DNA from: Lineus longissimus
Taxonomy: Eukaryota > Nemertea > Pilidiophora > Heteronemertea > Lineidae
Length of the DNA: 64,000 nucleotides
Direction: 5' to 3'
NCBI RefSeq assembly: GCF_910592395.1
Contig: NC_088308.1
Span: forward strand, 2,728,001 to 2,792,000
The notes beneath the pieces are model-generated. The model saw only the letters and a list, made by a program, of their open reading frames with translations, ran no database searches and was not told where the DNA came from. How positions within the stretch are numbered: position 1 is the first letter of the stretch; every line of letters begins with the position of its first letter. Below are positions 33,060 through 44,952 of the stretch, piece after piece. The translations under genes and the position numbers were made by a program.

Positions 33060-35860
33060 AGCATACATACCCTTCTGCCTGTAGTGTAGCAGCTATCTCG
33101 CTGTGCTCTCCAAGACGGACCAAACCTGACCATGAAGACAACTCGAGTTGCCTCCTTGTGCCTGGTACAACCTGCCGGTCGTGCTCCTCTGGCAACATCC
33201 AGACCCTTCCGCCTCTCACAGTTGTCTCACTGTGCTCTTGAAGACAGGCCCAACCTGGTCATAGAGACTACTCAAGTAGCCTCCTTGTGCCTGGTACAAC
33301 CTGCCTGTCGTGCTCCTCTGGCAACATCCAGACCCTTCCGCCTCTCACAGTTGTCTCACTGTGCTCTTGAAGACAGGCCCAACCTGGTCATAGAGACAAC
33401 TCAAGTAGCCTCCTTGTGCCTGGTACAACCTGCCTGTCGTGCTCCTCTGGCAACATCCAGACCCGTCCGCCTCTCACAGCTATCTCACTGTGCTCTTGAA
33501 GACAGGTCCAACCTGGCCACGGTGACAACTCAAGTAGCCTCCTTGTGCCTGGTACAACCTGCCTGTCATGCACCTCTGACAACATACAGACCCTTCCGCC
33601 TCCAGCAGCTATCTCACTTTGCCCTTGAAGACAGGTCCAACCTGGCCATAGAGACAAGTAGCCTCCTTGTGAAGGGTACAACCTGCCTGTCATGCGACTC
33701 TCACAACATACAGACCCTTCTGCCTCTAGCAGCTATCTCACTGTGCTCTTGAAGACAGGTCCAACCTGGCCATAGAGACAAGTAGCCTCCTTGTGAAGGG
33801 TACAACCTGCCTGTCATGCACCTCTGAACACATACAGACCCTTCTGCCTCTAGTAGCTATCTCACTGTTCACTTGAAGACAGGTCCAACCCAGCCATAGA
33901 GACAAGTAGCCTCCTTGTGAAGGGTACAACATACCTGTCATGCACCTCTGACAACATTCAGACCCTTCTGCCTCTAGCAGCTATCTGACTGTTCACTTGA
34001 AGACAGGTCCAGCCTGGCCATTGAGACAAGTAGCCTCCTTGTGAAGGGTACAACCTGCCTGTCATGCACCTCTGACAACAAACAGACCCATCTGTCTCTA
34101 GCAGCTTTCTCACTGTTCACTTGAAGACAGGTCCAACCTGGTCATAGAGACAAGTAGCCTCCTTGTGAAGGGTACAACATGCCTGTCATCCAGACCTTTC
34201 TGTCTCTAGCAGCTATCTCACTTTGCCCTTGAAGACAGGGCCAACCTGGCCATAGAGACAAGTAGCCTCCTTGTGAAGGGTACAACCTGCCTGTCATGCA
34301 CCTCTGACAACATTCAGACCCTTCTGCCTCTAGCAGCTATCTGACTGTTCACTTGAAGACAGGTCCAACCTGGTCATAGAGACAAGTAGCCTCCTTGTGA
34401 AGGGTACAACATGCCTGTCATCCAGACCTTTCTGTCTCTAGCAGCTATCTCACTTTGCCCTTGAAGACAGGGCCAACCTGGCCATAGAGACAAGTAGCTT
34501 CCATGTGAAGGGTACAACCTGCCTGTCATGCACCTCTGACAACATACAGACCCTTCTGCCTCGAGCAGCTATCTCACTGTTCACTTGAAGACAGGTCCAA
34601 CCTGGCCATAGAGACAAGTAGCCTCCTTGTGTCTGGTACAACCTGCCTGTCATGCACCTCTGAACACATACAGACCCTTCTGCCTCGAGCAGCTATCTCA
34701 CTGTGCTCTTGAAGACAGGTCCAACCCAGCCATAGAGACAACTCAAGTGGCCTCCTTGTGAAGGGTACAACCTGCCTGTCATGCACCTCTGACAACATTC
34801 AAACCCTACCGACTCTAGCAGCTATCTCACTGTTCACTTGAAGACAGGCCCAACCTGGTCATAGAGACAAGTAGCCTCCTTGTGAAGGGTACAACCTGCC
34901 TGTCATGCACCTCTGACAACATTCAGACCCTTCTGCCTCTAGCAGCTATCTCACTGTTCACTTGAAGACAGGTCCAACCTGGCCATAGAGACAACTCAAG
35001 TAGCCTCCTTGTGCCTGGTACAACCTGCCTGCCATGCACCTCTGACAACATCCAGACCCTTCTGCCTCTAGCAGCTATCTCACTGTTCACTTGAAGACAG
35101 GTCCAACCTGGCCATAGAGACAAGTAGCCTCCTTGTGAAGGGTACAACCTGCCTGTCATGCACCTCTGACAACATTCAGACCCTTCTGCCTCTAGCAGCT
35201 ATCTCACTGTTCACTTGAAGACAGGTCCAACCTGGCCATAGAGACAACTCAAGTAGCCTCCTTGTGCCTGGTACAACCTGCCTGCCATGCACCTCTGACA
35301 ACATCCAGACCCTTCTGCCTCTAGCAGCTATCTCACTGTTCACTTGAAGACAGGTCCAACCTGGCCATAGAGACAAGTAGCCTCCTTGTGAGGGGTACAA
35401 CCTACCTGTCATGCACCTCTGACAACATCCAGACCCTTCTTCCTCTAGCAGCTATCTCACTGTTCACTTGAAGACAGGTCCAACCTGGCCATAGAGACAA
35501 GTAGCCTCCTTGTGAAGGGTACAACCTGCCTGTCATGCGACTCTCACAACATACAGACCCTTCTGCCTCTAGTAGCTATCTCACTGTTCACTTGAAGACA
35601 GGTCCAACCCAGCCATAGAGACAAGTAGCCTCCTTGTGAGGGGTACAACCTGCCTGTCATGCACCTCTGACAACATTCAGACCCATCAGCCTCTAGCAGC
35701 TATCTGACTGTTCACTTGAAGACAGGTCCAACCTGGTCATAGAGACAAGTAGCCTCCTTGTGAAGGGTACAACCTGCCTGTCATGCACCTCTGACAACAT
35801 TCAGACCCATCAGCCTCTAGCAGCTATCTCACTGTGCTCTTGAAGACAGGCCAATGGCAT
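33060..35860 (+). repeat. Minisatellite, ~124/129-bp units, ~23 copies
   Basis: Units contain CTTGAAGACAGGTCCAACC, TAGAGACAAGTAGCCTCC, GTACAACCTGCCTGTCATGC, CAGACCCTTCTGCCTC and AGCAGCTATCTCACTG. The GAAGACAGG word recurs 22 times from about 33241 to 35843; one diverged unit precedes it. Two unit types exist: a longer one (about 129 bp, CAACTCAAGTAGCC...GCCTGG) and a shorter one (about 124 bp, CAAGTAGCC...GAAGGG). The first four units are all 129 bp (43 codons), which creates a 206-codon repetitive frame that is an artefact. The array begins about 250 bases after the putative ZDHHC6 poly(A) signal. Confidence 0.93.
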
Positions 35861-38800
35861 TTAACCTGAAATGCTCTCTGTAAAACTGCTTATGTGGAGA
35901 CAAGTTGTATCCTCTCAATAAGGTAATGACAATCATTGTGAAATGAATAAAGACATGAGACTTTCATATCCAATGAGTAACAGTTTATTGCATTTAATGC
36001 AACAAATATACATTGTATATGTAATGATAGTGCCAGAGATTCATTTAAAAACTTGCTCGATATTCTTTGTGATCCAGTGATCGTGAAGAGAATGAATGAA
36101 TGAGGTTTAATCATAAGAAGTATATCCCTTCCACTTCTATGACGAAATTATTTTCAAATTACCCAAAACCTAATTCTGATATCTACAACTGGAAAGATTG
36201 AATTGAAATTCTGATTAGAAGTGAAATCTACTTAAGAGTTTGGCATTTGCGGTTCTCCCTTTCTCTGAATCATCACCAGAAATTAACCCCAACAATGAAG
36301 AGAGAAACTTGAGTGTAAGAACTGGCCAAATTATGCACATCAAAGTTTCCAAGCTGTGAGTTCATGGTTTGGCTCGACACTTCACTTCCAGGAAGTCAGG
36401 TAAAATCTAGTCAGAATTATTTTAGCACAATATTCATAATTTATTTCAAATTGTTTCAGAAACTTTGATGGGGAAAGAATTACCGATCTTAAAATTACCG
36501 TCACCAAGAGAAAATATTCTGAAATCCACTAAACTTTATTCAAATATCAACTCATATTCAATGAATAGCTGATGTATTTCTTCAAATTTCTGCTCAAATC
36601 TTTAGAAGGGAATAGGACTTTTTATTTTGAAGGACAGCCAGTTTTAAAGACACATCCGGCAAATCTGCAGTGACACAATCATTGAGCAAAGAACTTTGAA
36701 CCTGTTCTTTACAAAACAGATGAACGTCTTGAAAAAAACCCAACACAACTTGTTGCTTCCATTTATCCTTCTGTTCCCTTTTTGCCTTTTCCATTCTCCC
36801 ATTTCTTTCCAAAGAAAACTTGTTTTCCATTCCACATCTTTTGAATATTTACTGGAATTTTCATAACCAGTACTCACGAAAATTCTTCTGAACAAAGTTT
36901 CGCCACAGGTTTCATTTGAAACTCCACAAAAAGACAAAAATGGGAAAAGATGAATAGGAAAACCCTTCCGGAACACTGTAGCAAGTGAAAGATAATAAAT
37001 ACTCATCTGTACTGTACGACATGAGTACACATATAAATTATATAAAAGTGACTAGTTTGTAATTCAACTACAGTAATATACAAAGTTGCAATTGTTACAA
37101 AATGGAAGTTACCATGACAACCGAATGTTTGTCAGTCCAAGTGTCGAACGAGTAATAATAAATATTAAAGTGTTCGTAATACTAATTTGATTCTAATTAA
37201 TATCATTCTCTAATTCTGGCCACAAAGAGGTGATTACTAATCAGGTTTTAATCATTTATTTATCAATTAAGATTACAATGTTTAATTAATCAATAAGACT
37301 AAGAAGTCTAGAATTTTATGAATTACCAATCAAAAATAAAAAGCCGTCGGTTGACATTATTAAGCTGAAATAATAATTAATCAAATTACACAAACAATAC
37401 CTGTCGTTCTGTGCTGACAACTCTTATTTCATTTTTCTTTGCATTTAATCGCATGTCGTCCACCAGCGGCATAGCGTAAACTTTTGTGTCATTAAGACTT
37501 GTCCTTCATGCACATGACAAATAAATTAATTTAGCAATAGATGCATTTGAAAAAATGAGATGTTCGGATTCTGGCAAAGTCAAATCATATCACTCTCTGT
37601 CATGGATATGCACAGACTCCCCCTAGTGGTAAGTATAAAATCATTCAATCAAGTATCACCGATTCCACTTGGTTTCTCAAAGTACACTACACTACACAAC
37701 TACATTTAAACCAAAAATATCATAAACAAAATACATGGTGCAGAGTGGTTTATATACATGTATACACAAGGTTGAGATTGATGCCTCCTGCTTAAGGACC
37801 CAATGGCTGGGACTGAGGTCCTAGAATGTTAGGTTTCCCCAAACAGCTCTTTGCAGCAAGAAAATGAAGCTAATACTATGAGTATTTGATTCAATTTGTA
37901 CCCAATTTTTGTATATACAGCCAAATTTTTCTTCCCGATACAGAAGAAAATAATTTTCTTGAGAGATGATATTACTATCTTATTTATTAGTTGATTCATT
38001 TAATGGCACAAACAATTCGCGCTCGTGAAATACAGGATTACTTCATTTCCGACCATCATCTTGCCGCAATGAGCTTTCTTGTGCCAAAACGATATAACTG
38101 GAATTCCCAGCGTAAAATCAGGCTGCAAAAATACTATCTATAGCCTGTGTACATGGAACACATACACAGAAACATAATGAATGAAAAGCCTACAGCGACG
38201 GCTCTATATACAGAAGACTCTCTCCTAGTTTATAACATTTTAAACTAGCAACAGAAAACAATATCTTAAAAGGTCAACATCACTACACTTGACAAAGAAC
38301 AATCGACACACAATTTCACAGATAACCAGATTGTTGGTGTCACGAAATGAAAAAGCACCATTTGCTAAAACACCAAAATGCAATACTTCTCAAGCGAGGT
38401 CATGAATGAAATGAAAGTCGGCACAGGTAAGACCATGCACACCCAAGTTGGAGTCCCACCTTCTCGAGGAGAGCCTGTGTGAAGGCACAAAGTCGACAAG
38501 AAATTGATGATGCTAGAACATGAAGATTACTTTTGCAATAGCATGCACTTCAATAACTATCAATTTTTTCAAATCTAAAACCAATTACACCAAATTTGTG
38601 AATACCTTGATCTTTTTTTTGGGGGGGGGGTAGTTCATCGAAACTCCCGCTTAAAGTTAGACGTAAGGATAAGATACTGAAGGAAACATGCTTTATATCT
38701 ATTTGGAATTTTTAAAAGCATAATTTCAAATTGTGGAGTTAATTATGTATTTGTGCACCATTCATATTCTGTCGTAATCAAAGGCTATTCACATTTTGAT

Positions 38801-39176
38801 AAAATTGGCTGACTGGCAGTGCCTTAAAAAGTACAAATTCATATTACTATTAATTTTTGATTAATCAATAGTACTAGTAACTGGTACGTCACGTAAAAAA
38901 TATGTTCCATACAACAATGGTTTAAAATTCAATTCAAAATGCTTTTGAATGTAATTACATGTATTCTGAAAATAAAACTTTATAGGCTGTCTATGACAAA
39001 GAGACTAATGAAAGGAACCTATAAGTTCTAAGAATATTTGTAAGATTGACTTTGAATGAATAAAACACTCCCCAAGAACTAACTAATTTTGCGATATTCA
39101 AAGTTAGGGTTGAAAAAATTAGAATGATAGAATTCAAAAGATCTAGTTCGACACTGTTCGTAAATCATGGGTATTA
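35861..39176. other. AT-rich DNA between convergent genes, no gene seen
   Basis: I find no exon I can recognise on either strand. The longest frame is 128 codons on the minus strand (36644-37030). It has no known motif and an ordinary AT-rich composition. A G-run of ten lies at about 38621-38630. The stretch may hold distal 3' UTR of RBFOX, whose vertebrate 3' UTRs are long, but no evidence here settles that. Confidence 0.45.
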
Positions 39177-39348
39177 GGCCGAAGTTACATAGGCCTCATT
39201 CGTTCATTTACCACGAGTCACTTTCCGGGTTTTTCTTTCATTCCTCGGTGAATGCACACCACAAGGCCGTGCATTCACAGGGGAAAGAAAGCAAAAGGGG
39301 AAAATGAGTCCTGGGAAATGAACGAATGAGGTCTATGTTACTTCGGCC
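39177..39348. mobile_element. Tourist/Harbinger-like hairpin MITE
   Basis: The 172-bp element is almost one inverted repeat: arms of about 80 bases around an 11-base loop. It starts GGCCGAAGTTACATAGGCCT and its other end, read on the minus strand, starts GGCCGAAGTAACATAGACCT. The innermost arms GTGAATGCAC / GTGCATTCAC are perfect. TTA flanks both sides (39174-39176 and 39349-39351). A 3-base TWA duplication with terminal repeats starting GG is characteristic of PIF/Harbinger MITEs. No ORF. Confidence 0.85.
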
Positions 39349-40992
39349 TTATGTGCGAGTGAAACGGGAACTGCACGATTTACAAATTTGACACCACAGA
39401 ATAGTTACAGAAGGTATCCAATACAAAGGTGCATCCCAACTTGTGAAACCCGGAGGTACACATTGATCATAGGTAAGAAAAGTCACAAAAATACTGTGAA
39501 GGTTTCTCAGTTCTGTACAACACATAAATTATGCCTTATCTTCGGATGCGAGTTTTCACACTTTGATTTTCCACTCTGACTAGTTCTATTATAGAAAAGA
39601 GCTGACAGTTGACTCGTCTGTTCCACACTGACTAGTCACTAGTCACTAGTCACTAGTCACTAGTCACTAGTTATGACTGACTGTAATAAAACACCACAGC
39701 CTAGTTTCCAGTCCATGTGCAACACCCACCTTATATATAACACAAGGATAGCCAGTTAACACAAAGAGACTACACGTACACAATTCGAATTGCATGGGCA
39801 CTACATGTAGTATTGAAAATAATTCGTGGCAAGATAATTCACATAGCTTAAATCATCAAGCTATTTAGCAGAAGCAATACACTTCCGCAGTCAGCTGGTT
39901 ACATTAATTGCTTCAGTGTTGCATTTAAAAACGAATTGCTGAGAAAAGTATTACAGCTGACTAAAGACTACTAATAATAATGAATTGAAACCCTGTTAAG
40001 GGGAGACTATAGTACAAACCCTACACATAACCTTAAGGGACTTGTTCATAAAGTTCCCTGACCGATTATAGTATAGAGACTATCAAAGAGTGAAGAAAAC
40101 ATATTACACAGAAGACAAAAGCTTAAAGTATCAGATCCCTGTCTTCCAGTATTGAGGCAAACCTGTCCCATCCAGACTTAAAATGCAACTGTAAGATGAT
40201 CCAATACAAGGCTGAAACCCAACAGAAATCCTCTTAGCCTTTCCAGGCCTTGACAATTGCTGAGTGTGAAACCTTTTTCTTTCAGGTGTTGAGTTATCAA
40301 CTGAAAAATGACTAAAACGCATATTTCAAAGATATCAAAACCCATTCAAAAGGTCAATACTTTGAGAACGGAATTTTGACCTGAAAAGGCATAGACAAGT
40401 TTCCAGCAAACAAAGTTCAGTTAAACCAACATAACCCTTTGCTTCAGGTTCATGCCAACCCAAGTGCACTTTTCTCTGTATTAATGCACAACCATTATGA
40501 AATGTTTAACCAACAGATGCATAACCTGCAAAATACTGATGATAGCAAGCTGCAAATTAGTTAAATCTGAGAAACTGTTGTCCCCACTGTATGAGTCAGA
40601 TTGGTTGACTTGGAAGCACTAAAATATCTCACACAATCTTTGACCCGTCTTGCAGGCAACAACTGCCCGACGTCCAGTAGGGAGAAGATTCTGCCTCAAA
40701 TTGCACAAATAATAGGTTGTGTTGATAACATATAAATCATCTACACCTAAATAACAGTACACTACACTATAAATACTTGATACTAACTCTGTCATGATTG
40801 AAATCCTTTACTCTATCTCTTTTTTTTTTACTTTTTCACATTGCACATGATCTTGGTATCAGTTATACCATGAGCACCTTTAGTTTAAGAAACAATCTGG
40901 CTATAAAAGCATTTATAGTCCACTCACACCGTCATACCGATATATTCTCAGTCGAGAACACGAAGGGTACATTTAGTCCCTGAAATAATACT
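39349..40992. other. AT-rich DNA, no gene seen
   Basis: Apart from the heptamer repeat at 39631-39670 I see nothing structured. Frames are at most 63 codons. Confidence 0.45.
39631..39670 (+). repeat. (TAGTCAC)n microsatellite
   Basis: About 5.7 perfect copies of a 7-base unit (ACTAGTC in another register). Perfect repetition suggests recent slippage. Confidence 0.9.
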
Positions 40993-41435
40993 GAGACAAG
41001 ACCACAATTGATTTTTTAAGCCTTTTAGCAGTTAAATTGTCAATGTTTGACCGCGACGCATCAACAAACGCGTCAAGTAGTGAAACTGAAATTCGGATAT
41101 GATATACGGGTTAGTCTTGCGAGTAACTGGTGCGATGGAAATTGGTGATTGACCACGGAAATTTTTTTATAATCGACAAATTAGACAGACTTTGATATTT
41201 CCACTGTTTTCAGCCAACTGGCAGAAAAAACTCAAAACACGCCCCCTATTACCCAATTAGCAAAATTCGAAATTAATTTTTTCATCAAATAATTTCTTTA
41301 TATCTGTAGACTTGCCACAGCAAATATTTTTTCAATACCTCTCCAAATATGTACTTGAGAGTAAAAAACATGCACTCGTCTAATTGATAGGCCTCGACCC
41401 TCCAACCTATGAATATTCATTAGTGGTCTTGTCTC
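40993..41435 (+). mobile_element. 443-bp MITE, copy 2
   Basis: Same 13-base inverted ends and length as copies 1 and 3. It shares the ACAAACGCG variant with copy 3. The flanks (AATACT / AATGAA) show no convincing target duplication. Confidence 0.88.
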
Positions 41436-41984
41436 AATGAAGGTACATTTCAGGGGTTAACATTTTGAGATTTTTTTCAAACTAATGTACATGACATCCC
41501 ACAACTCTCCAACAAAGGAAAGTCATATCTGGACATTTTTGGAGAAATGAGAGACATTTCAAAGAGTGGTACAACTGTGCCAAAGCGACGAAAGAGGACA
41601 AAATCGACAAAAAGTCATGATTTTGCAGCCAACAGCACCAAATTCAAAGACCTGCCCTGGCCAGAATAAGCAAGCTATGGAGCTGAAAATTTAGGATGTG
41701 ATTTAGGAATATATTTGCTGCTTAGGGCACAACTTTCAGAATCAAGGCCTAAGTAGTTTCAAAGAAATTACAAAATGAATGGTAACACAACAAGACTTGT
41801 AAAAATGAAACCGAACTTAGACCGGGGTCAGGTTGACTCTTATTTGGGTCAAATTAAGTTTTTTTCTCATTATTTTAGCTTGTTTTGACCTTAAATCATC
41901 AGCAATACAATATTCTAAATGAATTAGAGTGATTTGAGCACATTCAAATTTTTCACTATATTGACCCAAAATGTAGTGTAAATA
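41436..41984. other. 549-bp spacer between MITE copies 2 and 3
   Basis: No ORF, repeat or motif is recognised. It is AT-rich and resembles the surrounding intergenic DNA. Confidence 0.5.
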
Positions 41985-42427
41985 GAGACAAGACCACAAT
42001 TGATTTTTTAAGCCTTTTAGCAGTTAAATTGTCAATGTTTGACCGCGACGCATCAACAAACGCGTCAAGTAGTGAAACTGAAATTCGGATATGATATACG
42101 GGTTAGTCTTGCGAGTAACTGGTGCGATGGAAATTGGTGATTGACCACGGAAATTTTTTTATAATCGACAAATTAGACAGACTTTGATATTTCCACTGTT
42201 TTCAGCCAACTGGCAGAAAAAACTCAAAACACGCCCCCTATTACCCAATTAGCAAAATTCGAAATTAATTTTTTCATCAAATAATTTCTTTATATCTGTA
42301 GACTTGCCACAGCAAATATTTTTTCAATACCTCTCCAAATATGTACTTGAGAGTAAAAAACATGCACTCGTCTAATTGATAGGCCTCGACCCTCCAACCT
42401 ATGAATATTCATTAGTGGTCTTGTCTC
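41985..42427 (+). mobile_element. 443-bp MITE, copy 3
   Basis: Same orientation, length and 13-base inverted ends as copy 2, from which I see almost no difference. It is flanked by TA on both sides. Confidence 0.88.
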
Positions 42428-42679
42428 TACTTTCAACTGATGCACTGAGTGATTCATTACTGTGTGTACAAAAATATGCAAACCAATTTCAAAGTATCAA
42501 AATTTATGAAACAAAACTCCCACGTTTGAGGTGGATTAACTGACGTAGTTAAGAATACAATGCTGGTACGCTTGATTTGAAATAGAATTCACGCGGCAGG
42601 TGGCGAAGGGGGCCATAATACTGCCTCTCTTAGATGTCCTTGTTACATCCAATCATTCAAGATCAGACATAACAACACT

Positions 42680-43566
42680 AATGCCGTGGTCACACTGGGG
42701 TTTTAACACGAATTGAATTCGAATTAAAACGTTGATACGTATTGGGGCGTCACACTCAATTCGGTTCATACCGATCTCAATCCGCTTTAACCAACACGGT
42801 TCTTAAACCGAATTGAATGCGAATCAGCTAATCCGAATCAACGAAACCGTATTGAGATTTCAAGTGTGACGCGCTTGATACGAATTAAGGTTTTCGATCG
42901 CACTGCGCATGCGCCCGGCGCATGGAAAGTGACCTTTGACCGCGGGAACTAGTGCTCCGAACTAGTTAAATGATCTCATTAACTCAAATCGTTTTTCGTT
43001 GTGCCATAGAATAGGGAAAAATCAACTCCCTTGCACGTGACTTGCATTTCCATTTCCTGGCAAGGTATGTTGCCGCCGGTTCGTTGGTCAAAGGTACGCT
43101 GGTCAGCAACATCGTCGCGGCGGGGTTTTCCCCGGTTTTGGCCTCGTTTTCGAGGGCGAGGCCGGGATTCACCACATTTAGCGACGGTGGTGTTGACTCG
43201 CTGAGGACACTCCTCTTTGACCCGAACTTTGGCAATAGGCATGGCCAAGAGATGGAAATGGTCAAGCACCTTACGCGATTTTAACTTGTTAATAATGACT
43301 GTGTGATACTGTGATATTATATACTTATATGTTTTGTACTTGTAAATTTTATTCTCCCATATGGGAGGTTAATAAATAATAATAATAATAATAATAATAG
43401 ATGGCGCGTCGTTAGTATGCATTGAGTGTGGCGCGTTTTAAACCGATTTGAATGCGTATTCGGGCCAGTGTGACGCGACCGTTCTGAAACTGGATTAACC
43501 AATTCGTATTCCGGAGAGCGCTCTACGGAATTCGGTTTCAATTCGCATCCAGTGTGAACACACCAC
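42680..43566. mobile_element. DNA transposon remnant with inverted ends and a nested insertion
   Basis: The left end (GTGGTCACACTGG...GAATTGAATTCGAATT) and the right end read on the minus strand (GTGTTCACACTGG...GAATTGAAACCGAATTCC) are imperfect inverted repeats. AACACT stands at 42674-42679 and 43567-43572 as a possible target duplication. Subterminal regions are full of GAATTGAAT / ACCGAATT words in both orientations. The middle (about 42920-43400) is GC-rich and differs in character. It carries a 96-codon minus-strand frame (42979-43269) without known motifs. The superfamily is not determined. Confidence 0.6.
43270..43400 (+). mobile_element. LINE-like 3' tail nested in the DNA transposon
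   Basis: A short AT-rich 3' region has a perfect CTCCCATATGGGAG hairpin (about 43353-43366), then TTAATAAATAATAATAAT, an (AAT)n tail of about eight units. A small hairpin followed by a triplet tail is typical of CR1-type retrotransposon 3' ends. The 5' limit of the insertion is unclear, perhaps near 42940. Confidence 0.5.
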
Positions 43567-43954
43567 AACACTCATTTAACAACATGTATTCTGCAACAGG
43601 ATAGCAGCATTTCTGAATAAAGTCGTTAGACATCCTCAATCGGTTCATTCCATGAAATTGTACCTTACGCATCGGTGTCATACGTAAACCAATAACTTTG
43701 GCGGCCATTTTAATGAAGCCCAAAGGGCAACACCAACCAAGTAGTAACTTTTTCCACTTTCAAGGCCTATTGAACGGAATCAGATGCATGCTCCCATAGT
43801 AATGACAGGGCACATAATTCCTCGAGTCTTTTGAACAATTACTCCAGAGAAGAGCTAGCCAGTTCTGACACAAAATCTTCACATAAATTTGAGATATAAT
43901 GATAAAATGTTTACCCACTCTTCTGTCACATCAGTGTAGATACTCAATGTGCAT

Positions 43955-44952
43955 TTTATTTTGAAGTTGATACATAAATGTTTTAACATTACAACTGACA
44001 ACTGGCTCTATCAATAAAGTAATTGCCCAAGACAATACACAATGAATTCACAACCAGTAAAAGTATTCGAAGATAGTATGTAGCCCTGCCATTATAATCA
44101 TTCACAATTTGAAGTCCTGTTGTAGAATTCTGTTAGGAAGTCAGAAATGAAAGGCTTTACCAGCATATCATAAGAACTAGATGATGAAATCAACTCTTTG
44201 GTACACAAATCAAACTGAAAAACCTGAACTGGGATAAACCACAGTTCTGAAGACTTGGCCTTTGATGATTAAGGGTACATGTGCAACTAGAAGGAATACT
44301 TTAAACGAAGGGCAAGAAAAAAGCTAAAAGTATAGATACTGATGAAATCAAGATTTCTACAAGGAAAGTAAATGAATACTGTACGCAATACCATAGCATG
44401 GAGGTCTAATACATACTCTTGGGTCAGAATGTGAACCAATGGCACAGAATACTGCAAGGAATTGTACTACTGCAGGAGAATGGAAGTCAATCCAAAGCAC
44501 TAAGTGGAAGATTGTGTCATAATCAACTACAGAATGAGCGAATGAGATGACATTGCTTTTGGAAGCTCAAATATGAAAGACTTCAGAGTAGCAACTAGGT
44601 TAAATGGGAACCAACTCCCCAACCCAGTGATACCGAGGTCATGTTCTTGTGCAATAGGGATAAAGCAGTAGCCTGCTTATGATACCATCCTTAGTCAGAG
44701 CCAAGACTAGAGTGATCATATGAAGTGAATGCACCCGTAATCATCAAGGTTACATATGAGCAATATACGACCAATTATAAGAGTTCTTGGCAGTGCTGGG
44801 CCCCAAACTGCCATCCGTTATGTCATTTGCACTTTCTGGCGTCTCCTGACGATCATGGCAGTGTCCCTCTTTGACTGCTTTTCCCAACTATTCACATCAG
44901 TCATATCATGGTTGTGTTGTCCCACTAGAAACTGTTGAGTTGCACTGTGTGT
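43955..44952 (-). other. Proximal 3' UTR of RBFOX
   Basis: Just downstream of the RBFOX stop on the minus strand. The nearest AATAAA on that strand is at 43955-43960, giving a 3' UTR of about 1 kb. Further signals exist at lower coordinates, so the UTR could be longer and take in the mobile elements. Confidence 0.4.

Noticed and set aside
36644-37030. 128-codon minus-strand frame
   Set aside because: No recognisable domain, Cys and aromatic residues scattered as in translated AT-rich DNA, and overlapping frames of similar size nearby.
42979-43269. Two overlapping minus-strand frames of about 95 codons
   Set aside because: They sit inside a GC-rich mobile-element core and neither shows a transposase or other motif.
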